64,000 nt of DNA from Terrihalobacillus insolitus (GTDB lineage: Bacteria; Bacillota; Bacilli; Bacillales; Amphibacillaceae), in NCBI RefSeq assembly GCF_028416575.1, contig NZ_JAMQKB010000006.1, positions 62,001 through 126,000 of the forward strand, in the 5' to 3' direction. The notes below the pieces were generated by a model. The model searched no databases. It saw only the letters and a list, made by a program, of their open reading frames with translations, and was not told where the DNA came from. A program made the position numbers and the translations under genes. This document shows positions 17,261 through 26,200 of the stretch, piece by piece. The first letter of the stretch is position 1. Each line of letters opens with the position of its first letter.

Positions 17261-18385
17261 TTATTTTAGTGATCGTGCAAAATGAATTACTTGCTTTGTC
17301 TGTTCAAACAGTAATTCTTCCGCTTTTTCCATACATTCTTCGATGGTAAGTGGTCGATTGATGATCGAAAAACAGCCAGCAAACTTTGTTCTAAGTGCAT
17401 CTAAATCCCCACTAAGGCTTCCAGAAATTAAAATCGCAGGTACATGATATTTTTTAGCTAATTCAGCAACATATCCAGGTGCCTTCCCATAAAGGGTTTG
17501 TTCATCACTTTGTCCCTCACCAGTAATAACCAAATCCGCTTCCTTAATTGTTTCCTCTAAAAGAATCGATTCAGCCAGTAACTTTGCCCCTGATTCAAGG
17601 CTTGCACCAATACTTAACATGGCGAATCCAAGACCACCCGCAGCGCCTGCCCCTGCAACCTCTTGTAATTGCAAGCCCAATAATTGTTCTATTTTCCCTG
17701 CATATTTCCCCATTGCTTGATCATACACTTGTACCTGCTTTTTCGTTGCACCTTTTTGTGGCCCATATACGGAGGAAGCACCTCGTAAACCACACAAAGG
17801 ATTATCTACATCACACGCGACCCGAATGTTAACAGTTGCTAACCTAGGGTCTACGTCCTCACAGCTTATATTTTCTATTAGCAATAGCTCCCGTCCGAAT
17901 GGGCCTACCTCCTTCCCCTTTTTGTCCCAAGCTTTCATCCCTAATGCAAGAAGCATACCAAGCCCACCATCATTCGTGGCACTACCACCCAAACCAATGA
18001 CAATCGATGTACAGTCTCTTTCCATCGCATCCAACATTGCTTCTCCTAAGCCAAACGATGTGGTCAAATCTGGGTTCCTTTTCGTTGAAGGTACTTGAGG
18101 CAATCCTGCAATACTAGCCAATTCGATAATCGCTACACCTTGCTCTGTGATGGCATAGTTTGTGTCGATCTTCTCACCTAATGGACCCGTGCAGGTTAAA
18201 GAGATTCGCTTACTGTTACTGGATGAAATGAATGCATCTAGCGTCCCTTCCCCACCGTCTGCCATTGGTTTAATCACTGTTTGGTAACCGCTATCAATTT
18301 CTTGAATAGCTCGTTCGATCGTTACAGCTGCTTTGGTGGATGTTAAACTCCCCTTAAACGAATCTGGAGATATTACAATGTTCAT
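17261..18385 (-). CDS. Glycerate kinase (GarK/GlxK family)
   Basis: 374 residues of the type I glycerate kinase family. The N-terminus reads MNIVISPDSFKGSLTS, and the family motifs KPMADGGEGTLDAF, GGSATNDGGLGMLLALG and TGEGQSDEQTLYGKAPG are present. It phosphorylates D-glycerate, to 2-phosphoglycerate in most family members. The ATG follows AAAAGGAGC. It forms an operon with the GntP permease. The upstream region contains a TTGTGCA inverted repeat (18489-18504) and a GATAG-CTAAA inverted repeat that may bind the regulator. A weak cre-like match TTGAAGCGCATTCA also lies upstream, near 18433-18446. Confidence 0.93.
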   Translation of the reverse strand: MNIVISPDSFKGSLTSTKAAVTIERAIQEIDSGYQTVIKPMADGGEGTLDAFISSSNSKRISLTCTGPLGEKIDTNYAITEQGVAIIELASIAGLPQVPSTKRNPDLTTSFGLGEAMLDAMERDCTSIVIGLGGSATNDGGLGMLLALGMKAWDKKGKEVGPFGRELLLIENISCEDVDPRLATVNIRVACDVDNPLCGLRGASSVYGPQKGATKKQVQVYDQAMGKYAGKIEQLLGLQLQEVAGAGAAGGLGFAMLSIGASLESGAKLLAESILLEETIKEADLVITGEGQSDEQTLYGKAPGYVAELAKKYHVPAILISGSLSGDLDALRTKFAGCFSIINRPLTIEECMEKAEELLFEQTKQVIHFARSLK

Positions 18386-18488
18386 TAGGATAAGCTCCTT
18401 TTAACAAGTATAATTTTAGTTTATAGGGAAAATGAATGCGCTTCAATTAGTTGATAGACTAAATTTTTAGACTATCACGGATGGAGGT

Positions 18489-18504
18489 TTGTGCATTTGC
18501 ACAA
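18489..18504. promoter_or_regulatory. Candidate CdaR-type operator palindrome
   Basis: TTGTGCA and TGCACAA form a perfect 7-bp inverted repeat with a 2-bp centre, about 105 bp upstream of the glycerate kinase start and 15 bp past the regulator's stop codon. Position and symmetry suit an operator for the adjacent diacid-type regulator. Binding is inference. Confidence 0.5.
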
Positions 18505-18518
18505 TCATATTTGAGTTC

Positions 18519-19607
18519 TTAGTGCGTGTTCAAAACCTCTATTATTATTTTAAGCAAACATGCATCGCGAAAGTGACGTGGGTCTAAACCGACTTTCATT
18601 TTGACTTGGTCTAATCGATAAAAAAGTGTGTTTCGATGAATGTGTAGTTGATTAGCAGTATCTTTGACCTTAAAACTATTTTCAAAATAGGCATCAATGG
18701 TTTTGAGGTAGTCATTACCAAGGCTTGCTAAAATAGACTGGTAGTTGTTACAAACAGCTTCATATTCTTCTTTTGGTATAGATGAAAGGATTCGTTCTAA
18801 TTCCCACTCTTCAATCGATGTTACTCTAATTTGTTCGTCAGCAAACTCTATTGCCTGTTTGGCATGCATGTATGATTCTCGTAAACCAATGACCCCGTGG
18901 TTAACACTGCCAATTCCAGCACGTAATTTATTGTTAAAACGTTTCACCAACGTTTCTGCTACTGACCAATACCTATTGAACTTAGCTGGCAATGCGATGA
19001 TGATTTCATCTTCGCCAAACGACTGACAGAATAATGCTTTTACGTGCATTTGTTGCAATTCTATTCTTATTTCTTCTAAAAAATCATGTACAAACTCACT
19101 ATGTAATACAATGAGCCTCCAATCGTCCATCACATTTATGCCCAGTGTGTAAACTGCTTCCTCTCTTAATTCTTGTTCATGGATTCCAAGCGGGTGCAAC
19201 AATTGTTGTAACCAATTCCCCCATTGTCTTTCCTTATAAAAAGTTTGCCTTTCAATGTGTATGTGTTTCATGGCAATTTCCACCGAAGCACGCGTCATTT
19301 GCGCCACTTGCATTACGTCTTCAGGATCACCAGTGACCCCAACAACTCCTGTCATACTGCTACCATGAACAATCGGTAAGTTTACCCCAGGACGTGTACC
19401 TGGATATTGTGCAACGTCTTGTTTGGATAAAATTACCGCTTCGTTCTGTTCGATGACACGGATTGCTCCACCGTGGATCTCATTTATTCGCAACAAATCC
19501 GTGCTTGCCACAATTTTTCCATTTAAATCCATTATGTTGATTGGTACCTCAGCGTACTGTCCAAGCTGTTGAATGATCTCTTGACCAAGCTTTTTCGTTA
19601 TTTTCAT
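18519..19607 (-). CDS. CdaR/SdaR-type sugar-diacid regulator
   Basis: 362 residues. An N-terminal diacid-recognition domain (about 1-135) contains ASTDLLRINEIHGGA and GVVGVTGDPEDVMQVAQM. A central GGDEF-like/CdaR region follows, and a C-terminal PucR-type HTH contains DTANQLHIHRNTLFYRLDQV. CdaR proteins activate glycerate, glucarate or galactarate genes; here the targets are probably the kinase and permease downstream. RBS GAGGGTGG is good. The gene follows the MATE exporter by 31 bp. Oddly, the last residues (EVLNTH) and stop codon are encoded by 19 bp identical to an end of the dispersed MITE-like element, so the native C-terminus may have been replaced. Confidence 0.9.
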   Translation of the reverse strand: MKITKKLGQEIIQQLGQYAEVPINIMDLNGKIVASTDLLRINEIHGGAIRVIEQNEAVILSKQDVAQYPGTRPGVNLPIVHGSSMTGVVGVTGDPEDVMQVAQMTRASVEIAMKHIHIERQTFYKERQWGNWLQQLLHPLGIHEQELREEAVYTLGINVMDDWRLIVLHSEFVHDFLEEIRIELQQMHVKALFCQSFGEDEIIIALPAKFNRYWSVAETLVKRFNNKLRAGIGSVNHGVIGLRESYMHAKQAIEFADEQIRVTSIEEWELERILSSIPKEEYEAVCNNYQSILASLGNDYLKTIDAYFENSFKVKDTANQLHIHRNTLFYRLDQVKMKVGLDPRHFRDACLLKIIIEVLNTH

Positions 19608-19638
19608 AAAGTTCCACCCTCTAAAAAGGTTCCATTCA

Positions 19639-20985
19639 TTATGCTGATCGTTCCTTAAACAACTTTTTCTCTCGCCATTTTCCGTATCGAAAATATAAAA
19701 ACGCGATAAGACTACTCAGTACAAAACTAGCTCCCATACCGATCGCGATTCCAACGTCGCCAAACAGTTTTGCAAAAATAAAAGTTAGTGGATAACGTAA
19801 AATCCAAAACGAAACAATGTTAAGTGCAAGTACTTGATACATAGCACCAGCTGCACGTACAACTCCATTTAAAATGAAATTAAACCCCAAAAACGGATAA
19901 AGCAGTCCGATCGTTTGTAAATATTTTGTTCCAAATTCAACTGCTTCAGATTCTTGAATAAAGAGGCGAATCATCTGTTCACTGAGAATAACAACAAGTG
20001 TTCCAATCACAAGCATAATGGTCAAATTATATACAATACCATATTTGGCAATTTGATTTACCCGTTTCCATTTTCCAACTCCAATGTTTTGCCCTGCCAT
20101 ACTATTCACTGCTGTTCCAAGTGCTTGGGCAGGAAGCATGATGACACTGTCAATTCGCTGTGCCGCACTAAAACCACCGACAACCCCTTCTCCAAACGAC
20201 GTTACAACACTCATAATTGCGGCAACTCCCGCAGAAATAACAGACATCTGCAGCCCAGAAGGAATACCTAAATTCAAAATAAGGTACACTTCTTCCTTTT
20301 TAGGGAGATGTGGCTTAATCAATGGGACAAGTTTATAGCGAAGTACATAGTAGATCCCGTAAAAAAACGAAAAACCTTGTGATACGATCGTGGCATAAGC
20401 CGCACCACTTATACCAAAGTTTAACAAAGTAATAAAAATTGGATCTAAAATGGCATTTAACACTACTGCAATTACAACAAATCGGATAGGCGTTTTACTG
20501 TCACCCAAAGCACGGAGTACGGTTCCGATAAAATTATATCCAAACAAAAATAGAATCCCTAAAAAGTTAATCTTCAAATACGTATTCGCTAGTGCCATCA
20601 TCGTATCAGGTGTACCTAGGATGGAAAGAATGGTTTCCGAAAAAAGATATCCGATAAGTCCAAGGATGGAAGATAATACTGTTAAAATGACAACAAATGC
20701 ATTCAGATACCTCTTTAGACCTTCCTCATTATCTTTCCCTTTTTGTTGGGATAAAATGGTTAATGTTGCATTATTGATCCCTATAATGAATGACAACATT
20801 GTAAAAATCACGGTTCCTGCCACTGCCACGGCACCTAGTGCATTCGCACCTAATAAATTCCCTACCCATAAACTATCAATAAACTGGTAAGAAACCTGTA
20901 AAAGGTTCGTCAACAGAATGGGGCCAGAAAAGAACAACAATTGTTTTAGTATCGTTCCACTCGTAAAATCCTGCTGTTTCTTCAT
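19639..20985 (-). CDS. MATE family multidrug/Na+ antiporter
   Basis: 448 residues in two homologous halves of six helices each, the MatE architecture. Early motif FFSGPILLTNLLQVSYQFID and the loop GNLLGANALGAVAVAG are typical, and ALGTAVNSMAGQNIGVGKWK marks the second half. MATE proteins expel cationic drugs or metabolites in exchange for Na+ or H+. AGGAGAT precedes the ATG. It may be cotranscribed with the CdaR-type gene 31 bp downstream, but no functional link is evident. A second, only distantly similar MATE gene lies near 57 kb. Confidence 0.92.
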   Translation of the reverse strand: MKKQQDFTSGTILKQLLFFSGPILLTNLLQVSYQFIDSLWVGNLLGANALGAVAVAGTVIFTMLSFIIGINNATLTILSQQKGKDNEEGLKRYLNAFVVILTVLSSILGLIGYLFSETILSILGTPDTMMALANTYLKINFLGILFLFGYNFIGTVLRALGDSKTPIRFVVIAVVLNAILDPIFITLLNFGISGAAYATIVSQGFSFFYGIYYVLRYKLVPLIKPHLPKKEEVYLILNLGIPSGLQMSVISAGVAAIMSVVTSFGEGVVGGFSAAQRIDSVIMLPAQALGTAVNSMAGQNIGVGKWKRVNQIAKYGIVYNLTIMLVIGTLVVILSEQMIRLFIQESEAVEFGTKYLQTIGLLYPFLGFNFILNGVVRAAGAMYQVLALNIVSFWILRYPLTFIFAKLFGDVGIAIGMGASFVLSSLIAFLYFRYGKWREKKLFKERSA

Positions 20986-21138
20986 CTTTGAATCTCCTTA
21001 TTTTCTACTCCCTTCCTATGTTACCACTTTAAAAATAACAAAACCTAAAAGAAGACCTTCGTTCAGCAAAAGTTCAGATATAATTGTAATAATTGAAACA
21101 ACGGATTACCATGAGCAAAAGACCAGACACCCATTTTT

Positions 21139-21293
21139 TACTAAAAGTGTGTGTTCAAAAAATTGGCAAATTAGAAGCAAGCAGGTCGAGACGGCGTTGT
21201 TTTTGAGTAACCGAATAACAAGCCAACGAAGAGATGCGCAGCTTATCTTTTGGTGACTTTTTGAACAACCTCTAAAAGTGTGTGTTCAAAAAG
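21139..21293 (+). mobile_element. MITE-like element, short copy plus an extra end
   Basis: Begins ACTAAAAGTGTGTGTTCAA and ends GACTTTTTGAACAACCTCTA at 21273, so the ends are inverted repeats of TGTTCAAAAA. The interior contains AGAAGCAAGCAGGTCGAGAC and GATGCGCAGCTTATC, shared with the other copies. A second left end (AAAAGTGTGTGTTCAAAAAG) follows immediately, as if two copies were joined. There is no transposase. The element lies between the MATE and flavoprotein genes. Confidence 0.85.
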
Positions 21294-21298
21294 TAATT

Positions 21299-22210
21299 CT
21301 AGAGTTCACTAGGACCATCGCCCATTAAATATTTATGCATCCAAATGGCAGCTTGCATTCCATCACCCATCGCAATCGTTGTCTGTTCAGAATGCGCCAC
21401 AACATCTCCTGCAGCCCAAACATTTTCAACATTGGTCATTTTGGTTCGTGGATCAACCAGTATGTGATTGTTGTTATATAAATCCACTCCTAGCATTGCA
21501 GCCAAATCTGATCGCACTTTATTTCCACCAAAGGCCAAAAAAGCATGATCGGCGTGAATAGATGAACCAGATTCCAGTTTTACTCCTTTAAATTGTGAAC
21601 CATCCGCAACTACTTTTTTGATTGGCTCTTCTGCATAGACTATGTTGTTTTTTTCTAATTCCTTGCGTGTACGATCAGCCATTTTTTTCTGTTCATGATT
21701 CACATATACCAAATCCTGTGACCAATAAGTTAGCGTTAATGCCATATTCGCTCCAACGTCACCAGAACCAAGCACAATCGCACGTTTGTTGTTGATCTCG
21801 TACCCATCACAATCAGGGCAAATATAAATACTGTTCCCAAGACAAGGATATAAATTAGAAAAATAAGGGAAACGATCCATGACACCTGTCGCCAGCAGGA
21901 GAAGCCTCCCTTGATATGTTACACCTTGCTTTCCAATCAAGGAAAATTCCTCGTTTATTTGTTTCGCATCTACTATTTCATCCTGAATAAAAACTACTCC
22001 GAATCCTTCCGCTTGCTTCTTGCCTATGTCCCGTAGCTTCTGACCATCTACCCCATCAGGCCATCCAAGTATGTTGTGATAACAGTGACACAAATTGGAT
22101 CTCCCGTTATTTGAATCGATAACAAGTATCTTATGCTTATATCTCCCTAGCTGAATGGCTGCCTGCAACCCTGCAATGCCTCCACCAACTATGATGCAGT
22201 CATATTTCAA
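21299..22210 (-). CDS. Thioredoxin-reductase-like FAD/NAD(P) oxidoreductase
   Basis: 303 residues from a TTG start at 22210, chosen because GGAG stands eight bases upstream and the Rossmann motif then begins at once (CIIVGGGIAGLQAAIQLGR). The redox-active CxxC is CPDC in ICPDCDGYE near residue 130. The NADPH site is VLGSGDVGANMA and the C-terminal FAD motif is VWAAGDVV. The protein resembles thioredoxin-reductase-fold enzymes. No thioredoxin gene is adjacent, so the partner is unknown. A MITE-like end lies within a few bases of the stop codon. Confidence 0.88.
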   Translation of the reverse strand: MKYDCIIVGGGIAGLQAAIQLGRYKHKILVIDSNNGRSNLCHCYHNILGWPDGVDGQKLRDIGKKQAEGFGVVFIQDEIVDAKQINEEFSLIGKQGVTYQGRLLLLATGVMDRFPYFSNLYPCLGNSIYICPDCDGYEINNKRAIVLGSGDVGANMALTLTYWSQDLVYVNHEQKKMADRTRKELEKNNIVYAEEPIKKVVADGSQFKGVKLESGSSIHADHAFLAFGGNKVRSDLAAMLGVDLYNNNHILVDPRTKMTNVENVWAAGDVVAHSEQTTIAMGDGMQAAIWMHKYLMGDGPSEL

Positions 22211-22468
22211 AATAAACACTCCAGTCGTTAAGAATATCACTTTTATCTTAACCAAAAATTCAGCTGAAACTCTGGGGCAAAGGGAACAAGTTCTTTCCCA
22301 CTTTTTTGAGGATTGTTCAAATGAATCATGTAATATAGGAGTAGGCAGCGAACGAGTAAAGGTATCTGTCGATCAAGTCCCCGTTTTCCAACTTTTAAAA
22401 TCATTCAAAGTGATCATGTGACTTGCACTTTGCACATAATCGCATTACAATTCTTGGGTACTTATTAT

Positions 22469-22535
22469 AGTGAGTGTTAATAAAGTCGACAAATTAGAAG
22501 TTATCATTTGGTGAATTTTTGAACAATCTCTTACA
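22469..22535 (+). repeat. Internally deleted MITE-like element
   Basis: Left part AGTGAGTGTTAATAAAGTCG-ACAAATTAGAAG is joined directly to right part TTATCATTTGGTGAATTTTTGAAC. This keeps both ends but lacks the middle found in longer copies. It lies in the 340-bp divergent gap between the flavoprotein and MFS genes, ending just before the MFS ribosome site; the rest of that gap shows nothing recognisable. Confidence 0.7.
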
Positions 22536-22552
22536 GGAAAGAGTTGACAGCA

Positions 22553-23743
22553 ATGCCGAAACAAATATGGTTGCTCATTATCGGAACAGTCATTAACATC
22601 ACTGGCGCATCATTCATTTGGCCACTAAACACCATTTACATGCACAATGAATTAGGAAAGTCCCTTGCCTTTGCGGGGGTCATTTTAATGATAAATCAAG
22701 GATTTGCGATTATCGGTAATTTAATTGGCGGGGTTTTGTTTGATAAAATGGGGGGCTATCGCACAATACTGACTGGCACGTCTATTGCGATGACCTCCTC
22801 TTTTTCACTCGTTCTGTTTCACGATATTTACCAATATGCTGTATTTCTAATTATTATTGGGTTAGGGTCAGGCATTACGAGACCTGCTATGTTTGCACTT
22901 GCAAGCTCCGTTTGGCCTGAAGGTAGGGCAAAAGCATTTAATGCACTTTACGTTGCCCAAAATTTAGGAGTTGCAATCGGCGCATCCATTGGAGGGTATG
23001 TCGCATCGATTTCATTTTCCTACATTTTCATTGCAAATGCGATATTGTTTCTGTTCTTTTTTCTACTGGCAGTTAATACCTTTAAACCATTGGGAGAAAA
23101 GCAAGATGCCTATTCTTATTCAAGTGTTTTGGATCACCATAAAAAAATTGAAAACAAAGCAAATTTCCGTGCACTCGTCATCCTTAGTGTTGGTTTTTTT
23201 ATTAGTTGGATGGCATATGTACAATGGCAAACAACGATCGCATCCTTTACACAGGATATAGGTATTCCACTTAGTAGCTACAGCACATTGTGGACAATTA
23301 ATGGACTGTTAATTGTACTTGGACAACCTATGATCCGTATCATCACAAGGGCAATACCCTCTTCCAAAAAACAAATATATATTGGAACTTCCATTTTTTT
23401 GCTTTCGTTTATATCCCTATTGTTTGCAGATACCTTTCCAGCATTTGTAATGGCAATGGTCATTTTAACATTGGGGGAAATGCTTGTTTGGCCAGCCGTC
23501 CCTACTTTAGCAGATAAACTTGCTCCTAAAGGGCGGGCAGGTTTTTACCAAGGGATCATCAATAGCGTGTCCACATCCGGTAGAATGATTGGCCCTATTA
23601 TCGGCGGGTTTGTAGTGGATCAATGGAACATCCAATCGTTGTTTTATGCTTTCATTCTTTTAATGTTCATCCCGTTTTTTTCTACCTATTATTATGATAA
23701 AGGATTAAGTCACAAGAAGGATGAATCCGCTAGAAGTGTGTAA
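22553..23743 (+). CDS. MFS transporter
   Basis: 396 residues from the ATG at 22553; a TTG nine bases earlier is closer to the AGGAAAGAG site and is a possible alternative. About 12 membrane helices are visible. The MFS loop motif GGVLFDKMGGYRTILTG lies between helices 2 and 3 (G-x3-D-x2-G-R/K-like pattern). A second copy of the pattern, ADKLAPKGRAGFYQGI, lies in the C-terminal half. This form fits drug/H+ antiporters of the DHA1 type. No neighbour indicates the substrate. The 3' end is followed by a 52-bp repeat array within about 30 bp. Confidence 0.88.
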   Translation: MPKQIWLLIIGTVINITGASFIWPLNTIYMHNELGKSLAFAGVILMINQGFAIIGNLIGGVLFDKMGGYRTILTGTSIAMTSSFSLVLFHDIYQYAVFLIIIGLGSGITRPAMFALASSVWPEGRAKAFNALYVAQNLGVAIGASIGGYVASISFSYIFIANAILFLFFFLLAVNTFKPLGEKQDAYSYSSVLDHHKKIENKANFRALVILSVGFFISWMAYVQWQTTIASFTQDIGIPLSSYSTLWTINGLLIVLGQPMIRIITRAIPSSKKQIYIGTSIFLLSFISLLFADTFPAFVMAMVILTLGEMLVWPAVPTLADKLAPKGRAGFYQGIINSVSTSGRMIGPIIGGFVVDQWNIQSLFYAFILLMFIPFFSTYYYDKGLSHKKDESARSV

Positions 23744-23768
23744 AGTGCCCGCTTTAGATTAATTATAG

Positions 23769-24438
23769 CCCTGTTTGCGTCCTCATTACCCGGATGAGGA
23801 CGCGTTTGCTACTTTTTCACCCCTGTTTGCGTCCTCATTACCCGAATGACGACGCGTTTACTACTTTTTCACCTCTGTTTGCGTCCTCATAACCCTGATG
23901 ACGACGCGTTGACTACTTTTTCACCTCTGTTTGCGTCCTCATAACCCTGATGAAGACGCGTTTGCTACATTTTTGACCCTGTTTGCGTCCTCATAACCCT
24001 GATGACGACGCGTTGACTACATTTTCGACCCTGTTTGCGTCCTCATAACCCGGATGAAGACGCGTTGACTACATTTTCGACCCTGTTTGCGTCCTCATAA
24101 CCCAGATGAAGACGCGTTGACTACATTTTTGACCCTGTTTGCGTCCTCATAACCCGGATGAAGACGCGTTTGCTACATTTTCGACCCTGTTTGCGTCCTC
24201 ATAACCCAGATGAAGACGCGTTGACTACATTTTCGACCCTGTTTGCGTCCTCATAACCCAGATGAAGACGCGTTTGCTACATTTTTGACCCTGTTTGCGT
24301 CCTCATAACCCAGATGAAGACGCGTTTGCTACATTTTTGACCCTGTTTGCGTCCTCATAACCCTGATGAGAGCGCGTTGATTACATTTTCGACCTTGTTT
24401 GCGTCCTCATATCCCAAAATGAGAGCGCGTTTGTTTAC
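23769..24438 (+). repeat. Tandem 52-bp hairpin repeat array 2 (13 units)
   Basis: GCGTCCTCAT begins at 23777, 23829, 23881, 23933, 23985, 24037, 24089, 24141, 24193, 24245, 24297, 24349 and 24401. All twelve steps are exactly 52 bp. Each unit has arm GCGTCCTCAT, a short loop AACCC-G, then ATGAAGACGC or ATGACGACGC, followed by a linker containing GACTACATTTTCGACCCTG. The array fills the gap between the MFS gene and the acetolactate-synthase-like operon. Its linker differs from that of array 1, but the hairpin arms and period match. Confidence 0.96.
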
Positions 24439-24560
24439 TTATCAGCCATGCTCGAGTTAAGCAACCTTTTCTCCGACTAAAAAAACTCCCTTCTCTTGTA
24501 ATAAAAAGCGAACTTTTACAAACGCTATTAAAAAAGGCACATAATAAAAGGTGGATGCAA

Positions 24561-26192
24561 ATGAGAGTGGCGGAATTATTAATTAAATGTCTTGAGCAAG
24601 AAGGTGTTGAATATATATTTGGTGTTCCTGGGGAGGAAAACCTGGATGTAATGGATGCGCTACTTGGTTCAAGCATTGAATTTGTCGTAACACATCATGA
24701 AACGAGCGCTGCCTTTATGGCAGGAACATACGGAAGATTAACAGGTAAGCCTGGTGTTTGTTTGGCTACACTTGGCCCAGGTGCTACGAATCTGTTAACT
24801 GGTGTCGCAAACGCGAACATGGATCTAAGTCCGTTGATTGCGATTACCGGACAAGCAGGGCTCGAACGCCAGCATAAGGTTTCCCATCAATACTATGATC
24901 TCGTATCCATTTATGAACCAGTAACAAAATGGAATGCCCAGGTTAAATCCCCTGACATCATTCCAGAGGTAGTTCGAAAAGCAGTACAAGTTGCAACTCA
25001 AGAAAAACCTGGTGCAGCACACATTGACCTTCCAGAAGATGTAGCAGGTATGGCCAGTGATGCAGCACCACTAGAAATTGTAAAGACAACCAAAACAGCG
25101 GCAGATGATGAAGTCATTACAGAAGCCTCCCAACTAATAGAGAAAGCTAAACAGCCAATTATACTCGCTGGCAACGGCATAACAAGAGGCGATGCATCTG
25201 ACACATTGCGTACTTTTGTAAAAAATGCTGATATTCCAGTTGTACATTCGTTTATGGGAAAAGGTGCCGTATCCTGGAAAGATGAACATAGCTTACTCAC
25301 CGCAGGACTAGGCGGAAATGACTATATCACATGTGGCTTTCATGACTCAGATTTAATCATCGCTATTGGGTTTGATATAGCAGAATATCCACCAAAAAAT
25401 TGGAACCCAGAAGGACGGACACCTATTCTGCATATCGATACAGAAGTAGCGGAAACAGATGAAAATTATCCTGTCACCCTGAATGTTGTCGGAGATATTC
25501 ACACAAATATAGAAAAGTTAACCAGACTTGTAAAGCCCCAAAATCGAGACAACAAATGGGTTGAGCACGTAAGAAAAAACGCACTAGCTGAGCTTGAACA
25601 ATTTGAAACAGACACTAGCTTTCCTGTTAAACCACAAAAGATCATTTATGATTTACGAGCAGTTTTAAAGGAAGAAGACATTGCCATTTCAGATGTCGGC
25701 GCACACAAAATGTGGATGGCCCGAATGTTTCATTGTTACCAACCGAACACATGTTTAATTTCAAATGGGCTCGCATCGATGGGGGTTGCTGTACCTGGGG
25801 CTATTGCAGCAAAAATAGCACATCCCGAAAAAAATATCGTCGCAGTTTGTGGGGATGGTTCCTTTCAAATGACAGGCGCAGAACTAGAAACAGCGAAGCG
25901 ATTAAATTTACCGATCATCGTGTTAATGTGGAGAGATGGTGGGTATGGCCTAATCGAATGGAAACAACTAAACACATTTGATCGATCCTCCTACATCAAA
26001 TTTGGTAATCCTGATTTTGTCAAACTGGCAGAATCATACGGATTTGAAGCAATGACAATAACAGACACAGCGGAACTGAAGCCAACCCTTGAAAAGGCTA
26101 TTTCATTAAACAAACCTGTATTTATCGATTGTCCTGTTGATTATGACGAAAACCGTAAACTAACTAAAAAACTAGGAAAAATTCTTTGTTAG
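24561..26192 (+). CDS. Acetolactate synthase large-subunit-like TPP enzyme
   Basis: 543 residues from the ATG at 24561; the ATG six bases earlier abuts the AAAGGTGG site and is too close. The fold is that of TPP-dependent decarboxylase/carboligases. The catalytic Glu is in VTHHETSAAFMAGTYGR, the TPP/Mg motif begins GDGSFQMTGAELETA, and the FAD-region motif NGLASMGVAVPGAIAAKIA is typical. It most resembles catabolic acetolactate synthase (AlsS), which condenses two pyruvates. No alsD decarboxylase follows. Instead an aldehyde dehydrogenase and a malic enzyme do, so another alpha-keto-acid ligation is possible. No regulatory small subunit (ilvH) is present. Confidence 0.88.
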   Translation: MRVAELLIKCLEQEGVEYIFGVPGEENLDVMDALLGSSIEFVVTHHETSAAFMAGTYGRLTGKPGVCLATLGPGATNLLTGVANANMDLSPLIAITGQAGLERQHKVSHQYYDLVSIYEPVTKWNAQVKSPDIIPEVVRKAVQVATQEKPGAAHIDLPEDVAGMASDAAPLEIVKTTKTAADDEVITEASQLIEKAKQPIILAGNGITRGDASDTLRTFVKNADIPVVHSFMGKGAVSWKDEHSLLTAGLGGNDYITCGFHDSDLIIAIGFDIAEYPPKNWNPEGRTPILHIDTEVAETDENYPVTLNVVGDIHTNIEKLTRLVKPQNRDNKWVEHVRKNALAELEQFETDTSFPVKPQKIIYDLRAVLKEEDIAISDVGAHKMWMARMFHCYQPNTCLISNGLASMGVAVPGAIAAKIAHPEKNIVAVCGDGSFQMTGAELETAKRLNLPIIVLMWRDGGYGLIEWKQLNTFDRSSYIKFGNPDFVKLAESYGFEAMTITDTAELKPTLEKAISLNKPVFIDCPVDYDENRKLTKKLGKILC

Positions 26193-26200
26193 GTGGTGAC

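Noticed and set aside
20450..20890. 146-residue frame opposite the MATE gene, and similar long antisense frames at 26521-26916 and 27134-27553
   Set aside because: All mirror clear enzymes or transporters and show no independent start signals.
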